From contig NZ_LNXV01000029.1 of the NCBI RefSeq assembly GCF_001467025.1, positions 78,870 through 142,869 of the forward strand: a DNA stretch of 64,000 nucleotides. The letters are read 5' to 3'. This document shows positions 48,616 through 59,839 of this stretch, piece by piece. Made by a program: the position numbers and the translations under genes. The stretch's first letter is position 1; each line of letters begins with the position of its first letter. Origin of the DNA: Legionella brunensis. Its GTDB lineage: Bacteria; Pseudomonadota; Gammaproteobacteria; Legionellales; Legionellaceae. The notes beneath the pieces are model-generated. The model had not been told where the DNA came from and ran no database searches. It saw only the letters and a program-made list of their open reading frames with translations.

Positions 48616-50786
48616 GTTTTTACTCTCGGCGCACTTTGTTGTTCTTTTCGGTAATAGGCCAGCAATAGCGGTAATACCAGCAAGACAACGAATAAAAATA
48701 ATAAGCCGATGGGCCATAGGACAGGCTTGTTCCACTGTTCACGCAATTGGTTGCGTTTTGCCACATCAATGGCCATGTATTTCAAGCCATTAACACCAAT
48801 TATATTAGGCTTTGTCGGTGATACCCATTGTTGGCTCAAGATTAACGTTTGGGTATTAATTCCCCATGCCCAAGGAGCATCATGCCTGACCATCGCAACC
48901 ATTTGATCAATTAATTTTTGTCGTTCCAAGTCGTTACTACGATTCTTCATTCGCTCAAACAAGCGATCATAATTAGGGTTTTCATAATTGGCAGCATTTT
49001 CACCATTATGTTTGACTTTACCATTAGCTCCGTAAAGCATGAATAGAAAGTTTTCAGGATCTGGATAATCCGCATTCCATCCCCAACTAAAGATTTGAGC
49101 ATTTCCTGTTCGCATTTTGTCTTGAAAGCGATTGTATTGCGTGGCACGAATATTTAAATCGATACCAATACGGGCAAATTGCTTACGCATCCAATCAAGC
49201 AAAGACTTATCATCAGGCCCTCCCGCAAGAGGAGCATCATAATGTAAAATTAAGGCCTTACCTGTTTTGGGATCAATCCCCCCAGGATAACCCGCCGCAC
49301 GCATCAGATGTCTTGCCTCATGAATTGAACGTCTTTTAGGTTTGCCATTTTCCCATCGGTAAACATAAGGATTTATTCCTTCGATACCCTCTTTATAACC
49401 AAAAATCCCAGGGGGAATTGGCCCTTGTGCAGCTTGACCTCGCCCGTTGTAAAAAATAGCAATATTTTCATCAAAATTAACTGCAATCGAAATAGCAAGC
49501 CGCAATTTTCGCGCCCTCTCACTGCGGCCACCAACTATAGGGTCCAACATATTAAAACCTAAATAATAGATAGTTGGATCCGTTGTTTGCGTTAAACGTA
49601 TCTTTTTAGCCTCCATACTTGAAGTTAACGTGGGCGTCCCTATAGAACTTATTTGGATCGCTTGATCAAAACTATCCGTGCTAATTCCTGATAAATCATA
49701 ATAACCCTGCAAAAATTTATTCCAGCGAGGAATTGATTCTTTTTCTAACGTATAAATGGCTTGATTAATTAAAGGCAGTGGTTTGCCAGCATATTGCAAA
49801 TAGCCAGCATCTTGATCTTCTTTTGAGCCATTCGCTGGGAATAAGTCATGACGGAAGTTTGGATTTTTTGTGAGAACCATACGTCGATTGGGATTGTTTT
49901 CACTGAGGATAAATGGGCCAGTTCCTAGGGGATACCAATCAAAACTTAAATTTTTATCATCCATCCCGGGTTGGGAATAAAAACGATCTGCCTCCCAAGG
50001 AACTGGTGCAAAAAACGGCATCGCCAACCAAAACATGAATTGAGAGTATTGACTATTTAGTGTGATTTCAAAAGTATAATCATCAATTTTGCGAAGACCT
50101 GCCATGGGATATTTTCTTAAATCAAGAAAACCATGTTGTTGTGCATTATCTGGCAAACTCTTAGCAAAATCACGAAATCCTACAATGTGTTCACTCATTA
50201 AGCCATAAATAGGTGAGTTAACGGCCGGACTTGCCAAACGCTTAATTTGATAGATGTAATCATCGACGGTTAATTCCCGTGTTCCAGTCTTTTTAAAGTC
50301 TGATAACTTACTAATATCATGATCATTGAGATAGTCTTCAGATAAATTAAGGTATAAATATTCACCTTCTTTGTTTTTAGCAAAGGCTGGATGTGGCTGA
50401 AAATAGATACCAGACTTGATACGAACGGTATAAACAGAAAAAGCAATTTCATCTTTTGGATCGTGAACAATTTGATTAAATTTAGTAAGATAGCGCACGG
50501 TAGGCATTGTCGTGGCAATCAAAGGCACTAGGGTATAAGGTCTAATAAAATAATCATACTGAAGAATGGGTTCATAAATTTGCGAAATGAATTGGTATTC
50601 ATTGCTTGAATAAGATTTAGCAGGATCAAGTGTTTTGGGTTGTTCGGCAAAAGATGAATAATAAATTTTTTCTGAAGCATCGTCATCAGGATAGGGATTA
50701 TTAAAAATCCAACTGCTTGCATGAGAAGTAACAGCTGTACTTAGCAATAAAACAAGTATTCGCCCTAATCTGCCAAGTATTACCAA
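48612..50786 (-). CDS. Peptide ABC transporter solute-binding protein with C-terminal membrane anchor
   Basis: About 724 residues. No ATG lies near; TTG 50786 is favoured because TTAGGGAT precedes it, and TTG 50804 is an alternative. Signal peptide ends near SHASS. The family-5 solute-binding fold follows (SSFAEQPKTLDPAKSYSS; RKLRLAISIAVNFDENIAIF; SWGWNADYPDPENFLFMLYG). Unlike normal DppA/OppA (~530 residues), it ends in a membrane helix (WPIGLLFLFVVLLVLPLLLAY) and a short basic tail, so it is likely tethered to the inner membrane. A perfect 29-bp palindrome lies just upstream. First gene of the importer operon. Confidence 0.85.
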   Translation of the reverse strand: MVILGRLGRILVLLLSTAVTSHASSWIFNNPYPDDDASEKIYYSSFAEQPKTLDPAKSYSSNEYQFISQIYEPILQYDYFIRPYTLVPLIATTMPTVRYLTKFNQIVHDPKDEIAFSVYTVRIKSGIYFQPHPAFAKNKEGEYLYLNLSEDYLNDHDISKLSDFKKTGTRELTVDDYIYQIKRLASPAVNSPIYGLMSEHIVGFRDFAKSLPDNAQQHGFLDLRKYPMAGLRKIDDYTFEITLNSQYSQFMFWLAMPFFAPVPWEADRFYSQPGMDDKNLSFDWYPLGTGPFILSENNPNRRMVLTKNPNFRHDLFPANGSKEDQDAGYLQYAGKPLPLINQAIYTLEKESIPRWNKFLQGYYDLSGISTDSFDQAIQISSIGTPTLTSSMEAKKIRLTQTTDPTIYYLGFNMLDPIVGGRSERARKLRLAISIAVNFDENIAIFYNGRGQAAQGPIPPGIFGYKEGIEGINPYVYRWENGKPKRRSIHEARHLMRAAGYPGGIDPKTGKALILHYDAPLAGGPDDKSLLDWMRKQFARIGIDLNIRATQYNRFQDKMRTGNAQIFSWGWNADYPDPENFLFMLYGANGKVKHNGENAANYENPNYDRLFERMKNRSNDLERQKLIDQMVAMVRHDAPWAWGINTQTLILSQQWVSPTKPNIIGVNGLKYMAIDVAKRNQLREQWNKPVLWPIGLLFLFVVLLVLPLLLAYYRKEQQSAPRVKT

Positions 50787-50808
50787 AATATAAATCCCTA
50801 ACAATTAA

Positions 50809-50871
50809 TAGACTTCTTTCTAAACACTACTGAGGCAGGAATTGCCTCAGTAGTGTTTAGAAAGAAGTCTA
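50809..50871. repeat. Perfect 29-bp palindrome between ligA and the ABC importer
   Basis: Arms at 50809-50837 and 50843-50871 are exact complements with a 5-base loop. It begins 23 bases upstream of the favoured start of the binding-protein gene and 38 bases after the ligA stop. No T-run follows on the minus strand. The end sequence TAGACTTCTTTCTAAA resembles the end of the MITE-like element at 32216. Confidence 0.75.
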
Positions 50872-50908
50872 ATGTAAATTAGTATGATGGTAGCCACAAT
50901 ATTTTTAG

Positions 50909-52930
<2,022 letters not shown>

Positions 52931-53023
52931 CTAGAGTCCCTTAATTAAAATAAGCAGTTTAGCATTATCTCCTCATTTGCAAATACCTGAATAGTAACTT
53001 TTCTGTGAGAAAAAACTACCCTC

Positions 53024-53053
53024 TTGCTGACAGAAGTAAGGGTATGTTATAGA
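53024..53053 (+). promoter_or_regulatory. Promoter for the secreted hydrolase operon
   Basis: TTGCTG at 53024-53029 and TATAGA at 53048-53053 with an 18-base spacer, 33 bases before ATG 53087. Confidence 0.4.
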
Positions 53054-53086
53054 TATTCTCTTGGGTTTAGACAAGGACGAAAATAA

Positions 53087-53983
53087 ATGGACTTACAACG
53101 TTTTTTTGCCTGCCTTATTTTATTGATTGCCTCTTCCTGTGGTTATTCTGCTACCGTAGGAGAAAATGTAGGCATCGCGTTTGTGCATGGCACCAATGAT
53201 CACCGTGAAGATGCTGATGGCGGCTATTGGAAAAGGGGGTTTATTGATTCTTTAGCAAAAGCCCTACCCAATTCTGATAACAATATCGTGCTAGCCTGTG
53301 ATTTTACTCATTACATGTGGCATGAAAGTGCCGCAGGTTGCGTTGCCAATCAACTTTTAGAATTTATCAATAAGAAACAAATTACTAAGTTAATTGTTTA
53401 TACCCATTCTAATGGTGCAAACGTAATCCGCTGGATTTTATCTAATCCAAGCTATGATAATCGCTATATGACTTTAAGCAAAAAAATAAACCAAGTCATT
53501 GCTTTAGCTCCATCCAGTGGCGGTACACCTTTAGCCGATGAGGTGATGGATGGTCATAGTTTTGAATCAAAAGTGGGATGGTTGCTTGGCTATAAAAATG
53601 ATTCAGTCAAACAGCAACGCGTCGGTGACATGGCACTTTATAATGCGGAAATATTATTTGGAACCAGTGGTCGTCCCTCACTTCCTGTACCATTTCGCGT
53701 TGTCGTTGGTACTGATGTGACAGCTTCACCAATTTCAAAAGCCAGTTATTGTAATGGCTACCTACTTAATACTGGTTTGAAAATTACACAAATTTACTTA
53801 GAGGACTGCTCTGATGGTTTTTTAAACTGCAGCTCACAATCCCTTGCAGGTAAAATTTGGTTCTATGATTGGCAAAAAACAAATGATCAAATTCCTTTAA
53901 GCCATAATCAAAGCAGACATTCTTGCTTTAATTTCGAACAAGTTCTTCGCAAAGATTTGCTTGCACAAGGAGCGTTGCAATGA
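53087..53983 (+). CDS. Secreted alpha/beta hydrolase, lipase-like
   Basis: 298 residues with a signal peptide (1-22). The alpha/beta fold is shown by GIAFVHGTNDHRED (oxyanion region), nucleophile Ser108 in YTHSNGANVIRW and IALAPSSGGTPLA. Several cysteines in the second half suggest disulfides. Its stop overlaps the start of the DUF4785 gene by four bases, so the two secreted products are made together. Substrate unknown. The lack of a lipobox and the cysteines fit a periplasmic or type II-exported enzyme. Confidence 0.8.
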   Translation: MDLQRFFACLILLIASSCGYSATVGENVGIAFVHGTNDHREDADGGYWKRGFIDSLAKALPNSDNNIVLACDFTHYMWHESAAGCVANQLLEFINKKQITKLIVYTHSNGANVIRWILSNPSYDNRYMTLSKKINQVIALAPSSGGTPLADEVMDGHSFESKVGWLLGYKNDSVKQQRVGDMALYNAEILFGTSGRPSLPVPFRVVVGTDVTASPISKASYCNGYLLNTGLKITQIYLEDCSDGFLNCSSQSLAGKIWFYDWQKTNDQIPLSHNQSRHSCFNFEQVLRKDLLAQGALQ

Positions 53984-55155
53984 GATCAAAATATCTAATA
54001 CTTTTAACAACGGTATGGTTTACTCAATCACTAGCAATCACCCTACCAAGCCAAACTATCTATTCTTATGAGTGTAAGCAATGTGAGAGCTTGTCTCATG
54101 ATGATTTAAATTCAAGTTGGCCAACGGATGATAACAATTTAGAAGAAAAGGTAATGCATCAACAATCTAGCCGTAAATATCAAATTAAAGCAACACCACA
54201 GCAATTAAAGAATGGCATTGCCATTCATACTCAAGCACCCGGCGCAGTCATTCATGTTTCTTCAACCAATTCAACATTAACTGCCAGCCCCAATTTTTAT
54301 ATTAAAAATAGTCAAGGGAAACAATTTAGTCTGCAAGAGGCTTCCAGTTTATTTTCAAAAAATGAAGCTTTAAAGGACACGGCTTTTGCGGGGCAGCTTT
54401 TGGCGCTTCAATTAAAACCAGAGCTAGGAGCCGGCAAATTTATTATTAGTAGTTCTCAATCAATAGATAGCAACGGCTCTTTTATTATTCAAGTTTACGA
54501 TAAAAATGCCCCAACCTACCTGAACATTGAAACAGATAAAGCTCGCTACCATTATGGCGATAAGTTGCAAGTTACTATTAAACTAAGCGATGATGAATTC
54601 AATTACCCAATAGATGACATCAGCGCAACACTGGTAAATCCCAATGGTGAAGTCACATCGTTAAATCTCGAACAACTCAGTAACAATCTTTATCAGGCTC
54701 AGATAGATTTATTATCGGATAAAAATGCCCAAGGTGAAAATTGGTATGTGGCTGTTGAAACTTCAACGCAGATAGCGGATGAAATCATTACTCGTCAGGC
54801 TCATACAGCTTTTTCTTATGTGATTCCTTCAGCCACTATCCACAAAATCAGAGCATTGCAAAATGAGCCTTTGTCTTTTTATGCAAAAGTTGAAGTGGCA
54901 ACCGGCAGTCGTTATGCTTTAGAAGCGGTGCTTTTTGGCAGCGATTCCGAGGGAAAAATACATCCTATTACCGCGGTACAATCAGCAACCTGGTTATCCC
55001 AGGGAAAACACACCATCAACTTTGCATTTGATTCTAATCTAAAAACTGGTTATAAAGCGCCCTATTACCTTGGTTATCTTCACCTGATCGATTTTGGCCA
55101 GTTGAAACCTGTATACGAATACAATACACCCATCGAATTAACAACTTTAGGATAG
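53980..55155 (+). CDS. Exported DUF4785-type protein
   Basis: 391 residues with a signal peptide (1-19). The N-terminal part has CKQCESLSHDDLNSSWP, typical in my memory of the DUF4785 family found mainly in Legionella. Two beta-sandwich domains follow (NIETDKARYHYGDKLQVTIKL; about 180-280 and 285-391), like those of host-facing or alpha-2-macroglobulin-type adhesion modules. Coupled to the hydrolase upstream and one base ahead of rmuC. Function not known. Confidence 0.65.
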   Translation: MRSKYLILLTTVWFTQSLAITLPSQTIYSYECKQCESLSHDDLNSSWPTDDNNLEEKVMHQQSSRKYQIKATPQQLKNGIAIHTQAPGAVIHVSSTNSTLTASPNFYIKNSQGKQFSLQEASSLFSKNEALKDTAFAGQLLALQLKPELGAGKFIISSSQSIDSNGSFIIQVYDKNAPTYLNIETDKARYHYGDKLQVTIKLSDDEFNYPIDDISATLVNPNGEVTSLNLEQLSNNLYQAQIDLLSDKNAQGENWYVAVETSTQIADEIITRQAHTAFSYVIPSATIHKIRALQNEPLSFYAKVEVATGSRYALEAVLFGSDSEGKIHPITAVQSATWLSQGKHTINFAFDSNLKTGYKAPYYLGYLHLIDFGQLKPVYEYNTPIELTTLG

Positions 55156-55156
55156 T

Positions 55157-56410
55157 ATGATTTCTTTTTCTTCTTTCTCTTTAATCGAGGGCATAGTCTT
55201 AGCACTTGCCCTCCAATTTTTTCTAGTAGTGTGGATAATTGTACGCCAAGCCAAGCAACGCTCTGTCACTGAAAGTCAATTTGAAAAAATACAACAATTA
55301 TTCACTTCTCTACTTCACCAGCTGCATCTTGATTTGCAGCAATCCTACCAGTCCAGCCAACATCATGTTCAAGAAAAAATTTCCCAAGGACAGTTAGCGA
55401 GCCAGCAGTTAATTAGTGACACTGTACAACGCCACATGACAGATGTAAGAGAGCAAATGAATCATAGCTTCAAACAACATGCAAGCTCTCTCACCTCTCA
55501 TTTGCAATCACTCACTGAGGAAATTAGGAACCATCTGCACAGCCTCACTCAACAAGTTAATCACAAACTCACAGAAGGGTTTGAAAAGACCTCTTCAACA
55601 TTTACCGATGTAGTCAGACGCTTAACTATTATTGATGAAGCTCAGAAAAAAATTACAGAGCTATCCACTCATGTTGTTAGTTTGCAAGATGTGTTAGTAG
55701 ATAAACGAGCTCGAGGGGCTTTTGGTGAAGTGCAATTAGCAACACTTATTGGAAATGTCTTACCAAGCACTCACTATCGCATGCAATACACCCTAAGCAA
55801 TCAAAAAAGAGCGGATTGCATTCTATTTTTACCAGACCCAACTGGTAACGTGGTGATTGATGCTAAATTCCCGCTAGAAACCTATCAAAAATTAATGAAT
55901 ACCGAGGCAGCTTCAGCAGAGAGAAAATCGTTACAGCAGCAGTTTCGACAAGATTTGCAAAAACATATAAAAGACATTGCTGAAAAATATATCATTCCTA
56001 ATGAAACAGCCGATGGTGCTGTCATGTTTATTCCAGCAGAAGCTATTTTTGCAGAGATCCATGCCAATTACCCCGAGATTGTTGCTCTTTCACAACGCTT
56101 AAAGGTTTGGTTAGTGTCACCCAGCACGCTGATGGCTGTATTAACCACCGCCAAAGCTGTTTTGAAAGATGACGAAACACGAAAACACGTGCACATTATT
56201 CAAAAACATTTGCACGCGCTCGCTGACGATTTCCAACGCTTTGAGAAACGTATGGATAAATTATCCAAGCATATCGACTTGGCACACCAGGATGTCAGTG
56301 AGGTTAATACTTCCGCTAAAAAAATAACACAACGTTTTCAAAAGATTGAATCTGTGGATTTAGATTTACAAGAGCTTACCAATAATGTTCCTGTATTGGA
56401 AGAAAACTAG
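55157..56410 (+). CDS. rmuC: DNA recombination protein RmuC homologue
   Basis: 417 residues: one N-terminal membrane helix (10-30), a long coiled coil rich in Gln/His/Ser (40-170), then the RmuC nuclease-like domain with RGAFGEVQLATLI, NVVIDAKFPLETY and WLVSPSTLMAVL. It limits inversions at short repeats in E. coli. It follows the DUF4785 gene directly, but a functional link to that pair is not obvious. Confidence 0.93.
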   Translation: MISFSSFSLIEGIVLALALQFFLVVWIIVRQAKQRSVTESQFEKIQQLFTSLLHQLHLDLQQSYQSSQHHVQEKISQGQLASQQLISDTVQRHMTDVREQMNHSFKQHASSLTSHLQSLTEEIRNHLHSLTQQVNHKLTEGFEKTSSTFTDVVRRLTIIDEAQKKITELSTHVVSLQDVLVDKRARGAFGEVQLATLIGNVLPSTHYRMQYTLSNQKRADCILFLPDPTGNVVIDAKFPLETYQKLMNTEAASAERKSLQQQFRQDLQKHIKDIAEKYIIPNETADGAVMFIPAEAIFAEIHANYPEIVALSQRLKVWLVSPSTLMAVLTTAKAVLKDDETRKHVHIIQKHLHALADDFQRFEKRMDKLSKHIDLAHQDVSEVNTSAKKITQRFQKIESVDLDLQELTNNVPVLEEN

Positions 56411-56415
56411 CGTCC

Positions 56416-56470
56416 TGTTGACAATTGAGGACGCGAAGCGAAAATGAAACTGAGCTCTCAATTCTCAACA
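56416..56470 (+). terminator. Hairpin after rmuC
   Basis: 14-base arms TGTTGACAATTGAG and a near complement (13 of 14 pair) around 27 bases, right after rmuC. It shares the CAATTGAG core with the repeat at 31727. Confidence 0.45.
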
Positions 56471-56583
56471 AATCCTAATGACAGGGTGAATTATATACCT
56501 GGATATAACCAATTTTTTATCCTTAAATTAAATACAAATGCCATCGATTCACTCAACAGGATCGCAACTATATAGGTTAATTT

Positions 56584-58290
56584 ATGAGAATTAGGAATAT
56601 TGTTGTTTTAGTAATGATCTTCTTTAGCAGCATTCATTTTTCTTTTGCCAAAATACAACAAACGAAACTGGAAGCCCCTTTATTTGATGATCTGGGCTCT
56701 ATCGACTTCCCCATCTCCACCCAAGTTCCTCTTGCCCAACGCTTTTTTGATCAAGGGTTGATATTATATTACGGATTTGAATGGGGTGAAGCCATTCGCT
56801 CATTTAAAGCAGCAACAAAATTGGATCCTCATTGTGGTATGTGTTACTGGGGACTTGCTTTAGCACTAAGCTCAAAAATGAATGCCCCCATGTCTGGCTT
56901 AGAGTATAAAGAAGCAAGGGAGGCAATTCACAAAGCAGTTACATTAAAAGACTATGAAACACCAACTGAGCAAGCCTACATTAATGCCCTGGCACTTCGT
57001 TTTAAGCATCCACCCAAAGAACAAATCCCAGAAATGCTAAGTGCTTTTAGCTGCCATGATGCGAGCTCATCTTCTGATAAATCCTCACCTGAGGAAATAG
57101 CCGCTTATACGACAGCAATGAAAGCGTTGATAAAAAACTACCCTCTCGATAATCATGCTAAGGCACTCTATGCCTGGGCTTTATTTGAAACCATTGAGTG
57201 GAAATTTTGGGATATCGATGGAAAAATTAATCCAGTAACGCCTCAGATTATTGCAGTCTTAAAAGAGGCTCTTGCCAAAGATAAGAGGCATATTGGCGCC
57301 AATCATTATTACATTCACGTCATAGAAACTTCACCATACCCTGAAAAAGCCCTGGATAATGCCAATCTATTAACAACTCTTGTGCCAGGTTCTGAGCATT
57401 TGGTTCACATGCCAACACATATTTATATGCTTACAGGACTCTATCATGAAGGTAGTAATTCCAATTTACAGGCGATTGCAGCATTTAATAATTATAACAA
57501 AACTTGTCGTGCTCAAGGATTTGAGCCTGAAATTAATTACCTCTATCTCCATAATTATGATTTTTTAAGAACTACAGCAACCATGGAAGGGCGTAAGGCT
57601 CTCGCATTATCCGCTGCGTCAAGCCTAGTTGATAACCCCTTTCCCGATTGGTTGGCAAACGAATCGTCCCTGCAATGGTTCATACCCGTTCCTTATTATG
57701 TTAAAGCTCGTTTTGCCATGTGGAAAGAATTATTAAATGAGAAAAAACCACTCGATGAATATCAATATGCCCAAGGAATGTGGCATTACGCTCGCGGTAT
57801 GGCATTCGTCCATCTTAACGATCAGATAGCAGCAAATAAGGAATTACATGCACTTGATAAGATAATTCAAGCAGGTCCTAATAATCAAAACCTGCAAGAA
57901 AATGGCATAACTCTTCTAAAAATTGCCCAGGCTGTCTTACAAGCCAATATCGCCAACGCAAAAAAAGACAAAGGGGCAACATTAAGTTATCTTCAAGTGG
58001 CAATGAAATTACAACAAAATATGCGTTACCATGAGCCTCCAGATTGGTATTTTCCTGTTAAAGAAATGCTTGCAGATGCCTATTTAAAATGGGGTCAGCC
58101 CAAGAAAGCAGTTACACTATATGAACAAGCTTTAAAACAATACCCCAAAAATGGATGGGCACTATTTGGTTTAACAAAAAGCTTGCGGCAACTGGGTAAT
58201 ACTTCCAAAGCCGAGCAAACTGAGAAAGCATTTCATGCGGCATGGAAGTATGCCGATATTCCAACCCCCGTATCGCTATTGGGGAATTAA
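56584..58290 (+). CDS. Exported TPR protein
   Basis: 568 residues with a signal peptide (1-22). TPR units are clear at the N-terminus (LAQRFFDQGLILYYGFEWGEAIRSF, then CGMCYWGLALALSSKMNAP with a CXXC) and at the C-terminus (ADAYLKWGQPKKAVTLYEQAL). Between them are the conserved HMPTHIYMLTGLYHEG block and other helical repeats. This family of large TPR proteins is widespread and of unknown function. Single gene. Confidence 0.85.
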   Translation: MRIRNIVVLVMIFFSSIHFSFAKIQQTKLEAPLFDDLGSIDFPISTQVPLAQRFFDQGLILYYGFEWGEAIRSFKAATKLDPHCGMCYWGLALALSSKMNAPMSGLEYKEAREAIHKAVTLKDYETPTEQAYINALALRFKHPPKEQIPEMLSAFSCHDASSSSDKSSPEEIAAYTTAMKALIKNYPLDNHAKALYAWALFETIEWKFWDIDGKINPVTPQIIAVLKEALAKDKRHIGANHYYIHVIETSPYPEKALDNANLLTTLVPGSEHLVHMPTHIYMLTGLYHEGSNSNLQAIAAFNNYNKTCRAQGFEPEINYLYLHNYDFLRTTATMEGRKALALSAASSLVDNPFPDWLANESSLQWFIPVPYYVKARFAMWKELLNEKKPLDEYQYAQGMWHYARGMAFVHLNDQIAANKELHALDKIIQAGPNNQNLQENGITLLKIAQAVLQANIANAKKDKGATLSYLQVAMKLQQNMRYHEPPDWYFPVKEMLADAYLKWGQPKKAVTLYEQALKQYPKNGWALFGLTKSLRQLGNTSKAEQTEKAFHAAWKYADIPTPVSLLGN

Positions 58291-58305
58291 AGGGCATCGA
58301 ACCGA

Positions 58306-58728
58306 CTATCGCTGAGGAAATGTCATTTCATAATAGACAGGTTCTGCTCCCACGTAACGGCCTGACTCTGCTTTTAAATGAATATCAATGGTTTGACAAT
58401 CTTTCTCCGTATTACAAAGTGTAACGCGTAATCCGCATAAATTTGGTTTGAGCTCCCCTGCTGGCAAAACCATACACAGTCCATCTTTTGACTGGATTAC
58501 ATCAGGATCTTTAACCGATAAGAAGGGAAGATAAGTCTGACAATCTTGACTATCTTCAACAGTTGATGAATATAGGCGCTTTTCATGCGTATTTAATTTT
58601 ATAACCGCAATAATGTCGCTGTCTTTCTCATAGATACTTTCAAGTGCTTTCTGACAAATATCCTGAGCAAAAGCAACATTTGCAATAAGGCATGAACAGC
58701 AAAAAGAATAAATCGTTGTTTTTATCAT
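58306..58728 (-). CDS. Exported protein of unknown function
   Basis: 140 residues with a signal peptide (1-21). Six or more cysteines (CQKALES, DCQTYLP, CMVL, CGLRVTLCNTEKDCQTI) suggest a disulfide-stabilised domain. The ribosome-site sequence ACGGAGCAA is present twice in tandem before the start. Converges with the TPR gene. Confidence 0.7.
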   Translation of the reverse strand: MIKTTIYSFCCSCLIANVAFAQDICQKALESIYEKDSDIIAVIKLNTHEKRLYSSTVEDSQDCQTYLPFLSVKDPDVIQSKDGLCMVLPAGELKPNLCGLRVTLCNTEKDCQTIDIHLKAESGRYVGAEPVYYEMTFPQR

Positions 58729-58897
58729 GACTTGCTCCGTATGATGATTTGCTCCGTATTTACTTATTATTGACTCTATACTAGAAAAAATCTGTCATGT
58801 CAGAGTATTATTGAAATCAAATGAAGCATTTGCAATGTATTTTATGTAGGTAATTGTCTTGTTTTTAAAAAATACTGAAAGCTTCGTAGGAAAAACT

Positions 58898-58996
58898 ATG
58901 AGAGAATATTCTCAGCACCATGCGATTTTAGCCCCGGATGATTGCGATAAAATGCTAGATCTAAACTATAATTTAACAGTTCATTTAACCGGATAG
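58898..58996 (+). CDS. Very small ORF coupled to the PspC-domain gene
   Basis: 32 codons, ATG 58898 behind TAGGAAAAACT, ending 5 bases before the next start. The product is acidic (MREYSQHHAILAPDDCDKML...) and of unknown role. It could be a leader peptide. Confidence 0.35.
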   Translation: MREYSQHHAILAPDDCDKMLDLNYNLTVHLTG

Positions 58997-59001
58997 AAGC
59001 T

Positions 59002-59205
59002 ATGAAACAACTCACCCCCGCCCCAAAAAGACTTTATCGTTCACGTCGAGAGCGAATGATCGCGGGGGTTTGTGGAGGATTAGCTGAATATTTCGGTATG
59101 GATCCCACCATAATGAGACTAATTTTTGTTGTCCTCCTGCTTCTAGGTGGTTCAACTATTTTAGTCTATTTAATTATGTGGCTTGTTGTACCTCAAGAAC
59201 CCTAA
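59002..59205 (+). CDS. PspC-domain membrane protein
   Basis: 67 residues. The PspC domain is complete: RRERMIAGVCGGLAEYFGMDPTIMR, then a membrane helix (LIFVVLLLLGGSTILVYLIM) and a short tail. Such proteins sense or respond to membrane stress in the phage-shock response, but other psp genes are not nearby. Confidence 0.9.
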   Translation: MKQLTPAPKRLYRSRRERMIAGVCGGLAEYFGMDPTIMRLIFVVLLLLGGSTILVYLIMWLVVPQEP

Positions 59206-59314
59206 TATAAACATCAGTCCAATTTGATTAATTGTCCTGCATTAATGCTCTTAATATTAATTTAACCAACAAAATGTATTATTATTGAACTTCAATTAAT
59301 CGTAGTTTGGCTTT

Positions 59315-59839
59315 ATGAAACTCAAAAACCCAGTTAACATTTTTTCTCTTCCTGAAGAGCTTCTGGTAGGTACATTTAGCTTTTTTAATGCCAAAACCCT
59401 GGGGCGTGTCGCTCAAGTCTGTGGCTTATTTAATCGCATTGCCAATGACAGTTGTTTGGATCTCGATAAAACTAGGCAAGCTCGGTTAAAAAATCAGCTG
59501 TGGGGTGAGTTAATGATGGCGGCACGTCATGATGATCTTGCTACGGTTAAAGCAATTCTTAAGAGAGGGATAATTGACCCTGCAGCTCAAGTACTCTTAA
59601 GTCTAAACAAAACACCCTTACTTGCCGCAATAGAAGGAAAAGCTTACAAAACAGCACGTTACCTCTGGGAAAATTACGATTTTGATCCTCAAGCCAAAGA
59701 CTATTATAAAGAATCCCCTATCTCTACTCTTGAAAAACAATTACGAAGAACTCTGGAGAAGAAAGAGAGGACACAAATTCAATCTTTATTAAAAGAAATG
59801 AAAGAAGGCAAGGAACATCATAAATGCTTGGTTTGCTAA
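59315..59839 (+). CDS. ankB: AnkB-like F-box/ankyrin effector with CaaX box
   Basis: 174 residues. F-box at 10-50 (IFSLPEELLVGTFSFFNAKTL, RVAQVCGLFNRIAND), two ankyrin units at about 68-95 and 104-135 (MMAARHDDLATVKAILKRG; PLLAAIEGKAYKTARYLWEN) and a C-terminal KCLVC, a CaaX prenylation motif. This is the architecture and length of L. pneumophila AnkB (Lpg2144), a Dot/Icm effector that is farnesylated by the host, anchors to the vacuole, and recruits SCF ubiquitin ligase. The match is strong from memory of the family, so I use the symbol. Confidence 0.9.
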   Translation: MKLKNPVNIFSLPEELLVGTFSFFNAKTLGRVAQVCGLFNRIANDSCLDLDKTRQARLKNQLWGELMMAARHDDLATVKAILKRGIIDPAAQVLLSLNKTPLLAAIEGKAYKTARYLWENYDFDPQAKDYYKESPISTLEKQLRRTLEKKERTQIQSLLKEMKEGKEHHKCLVC

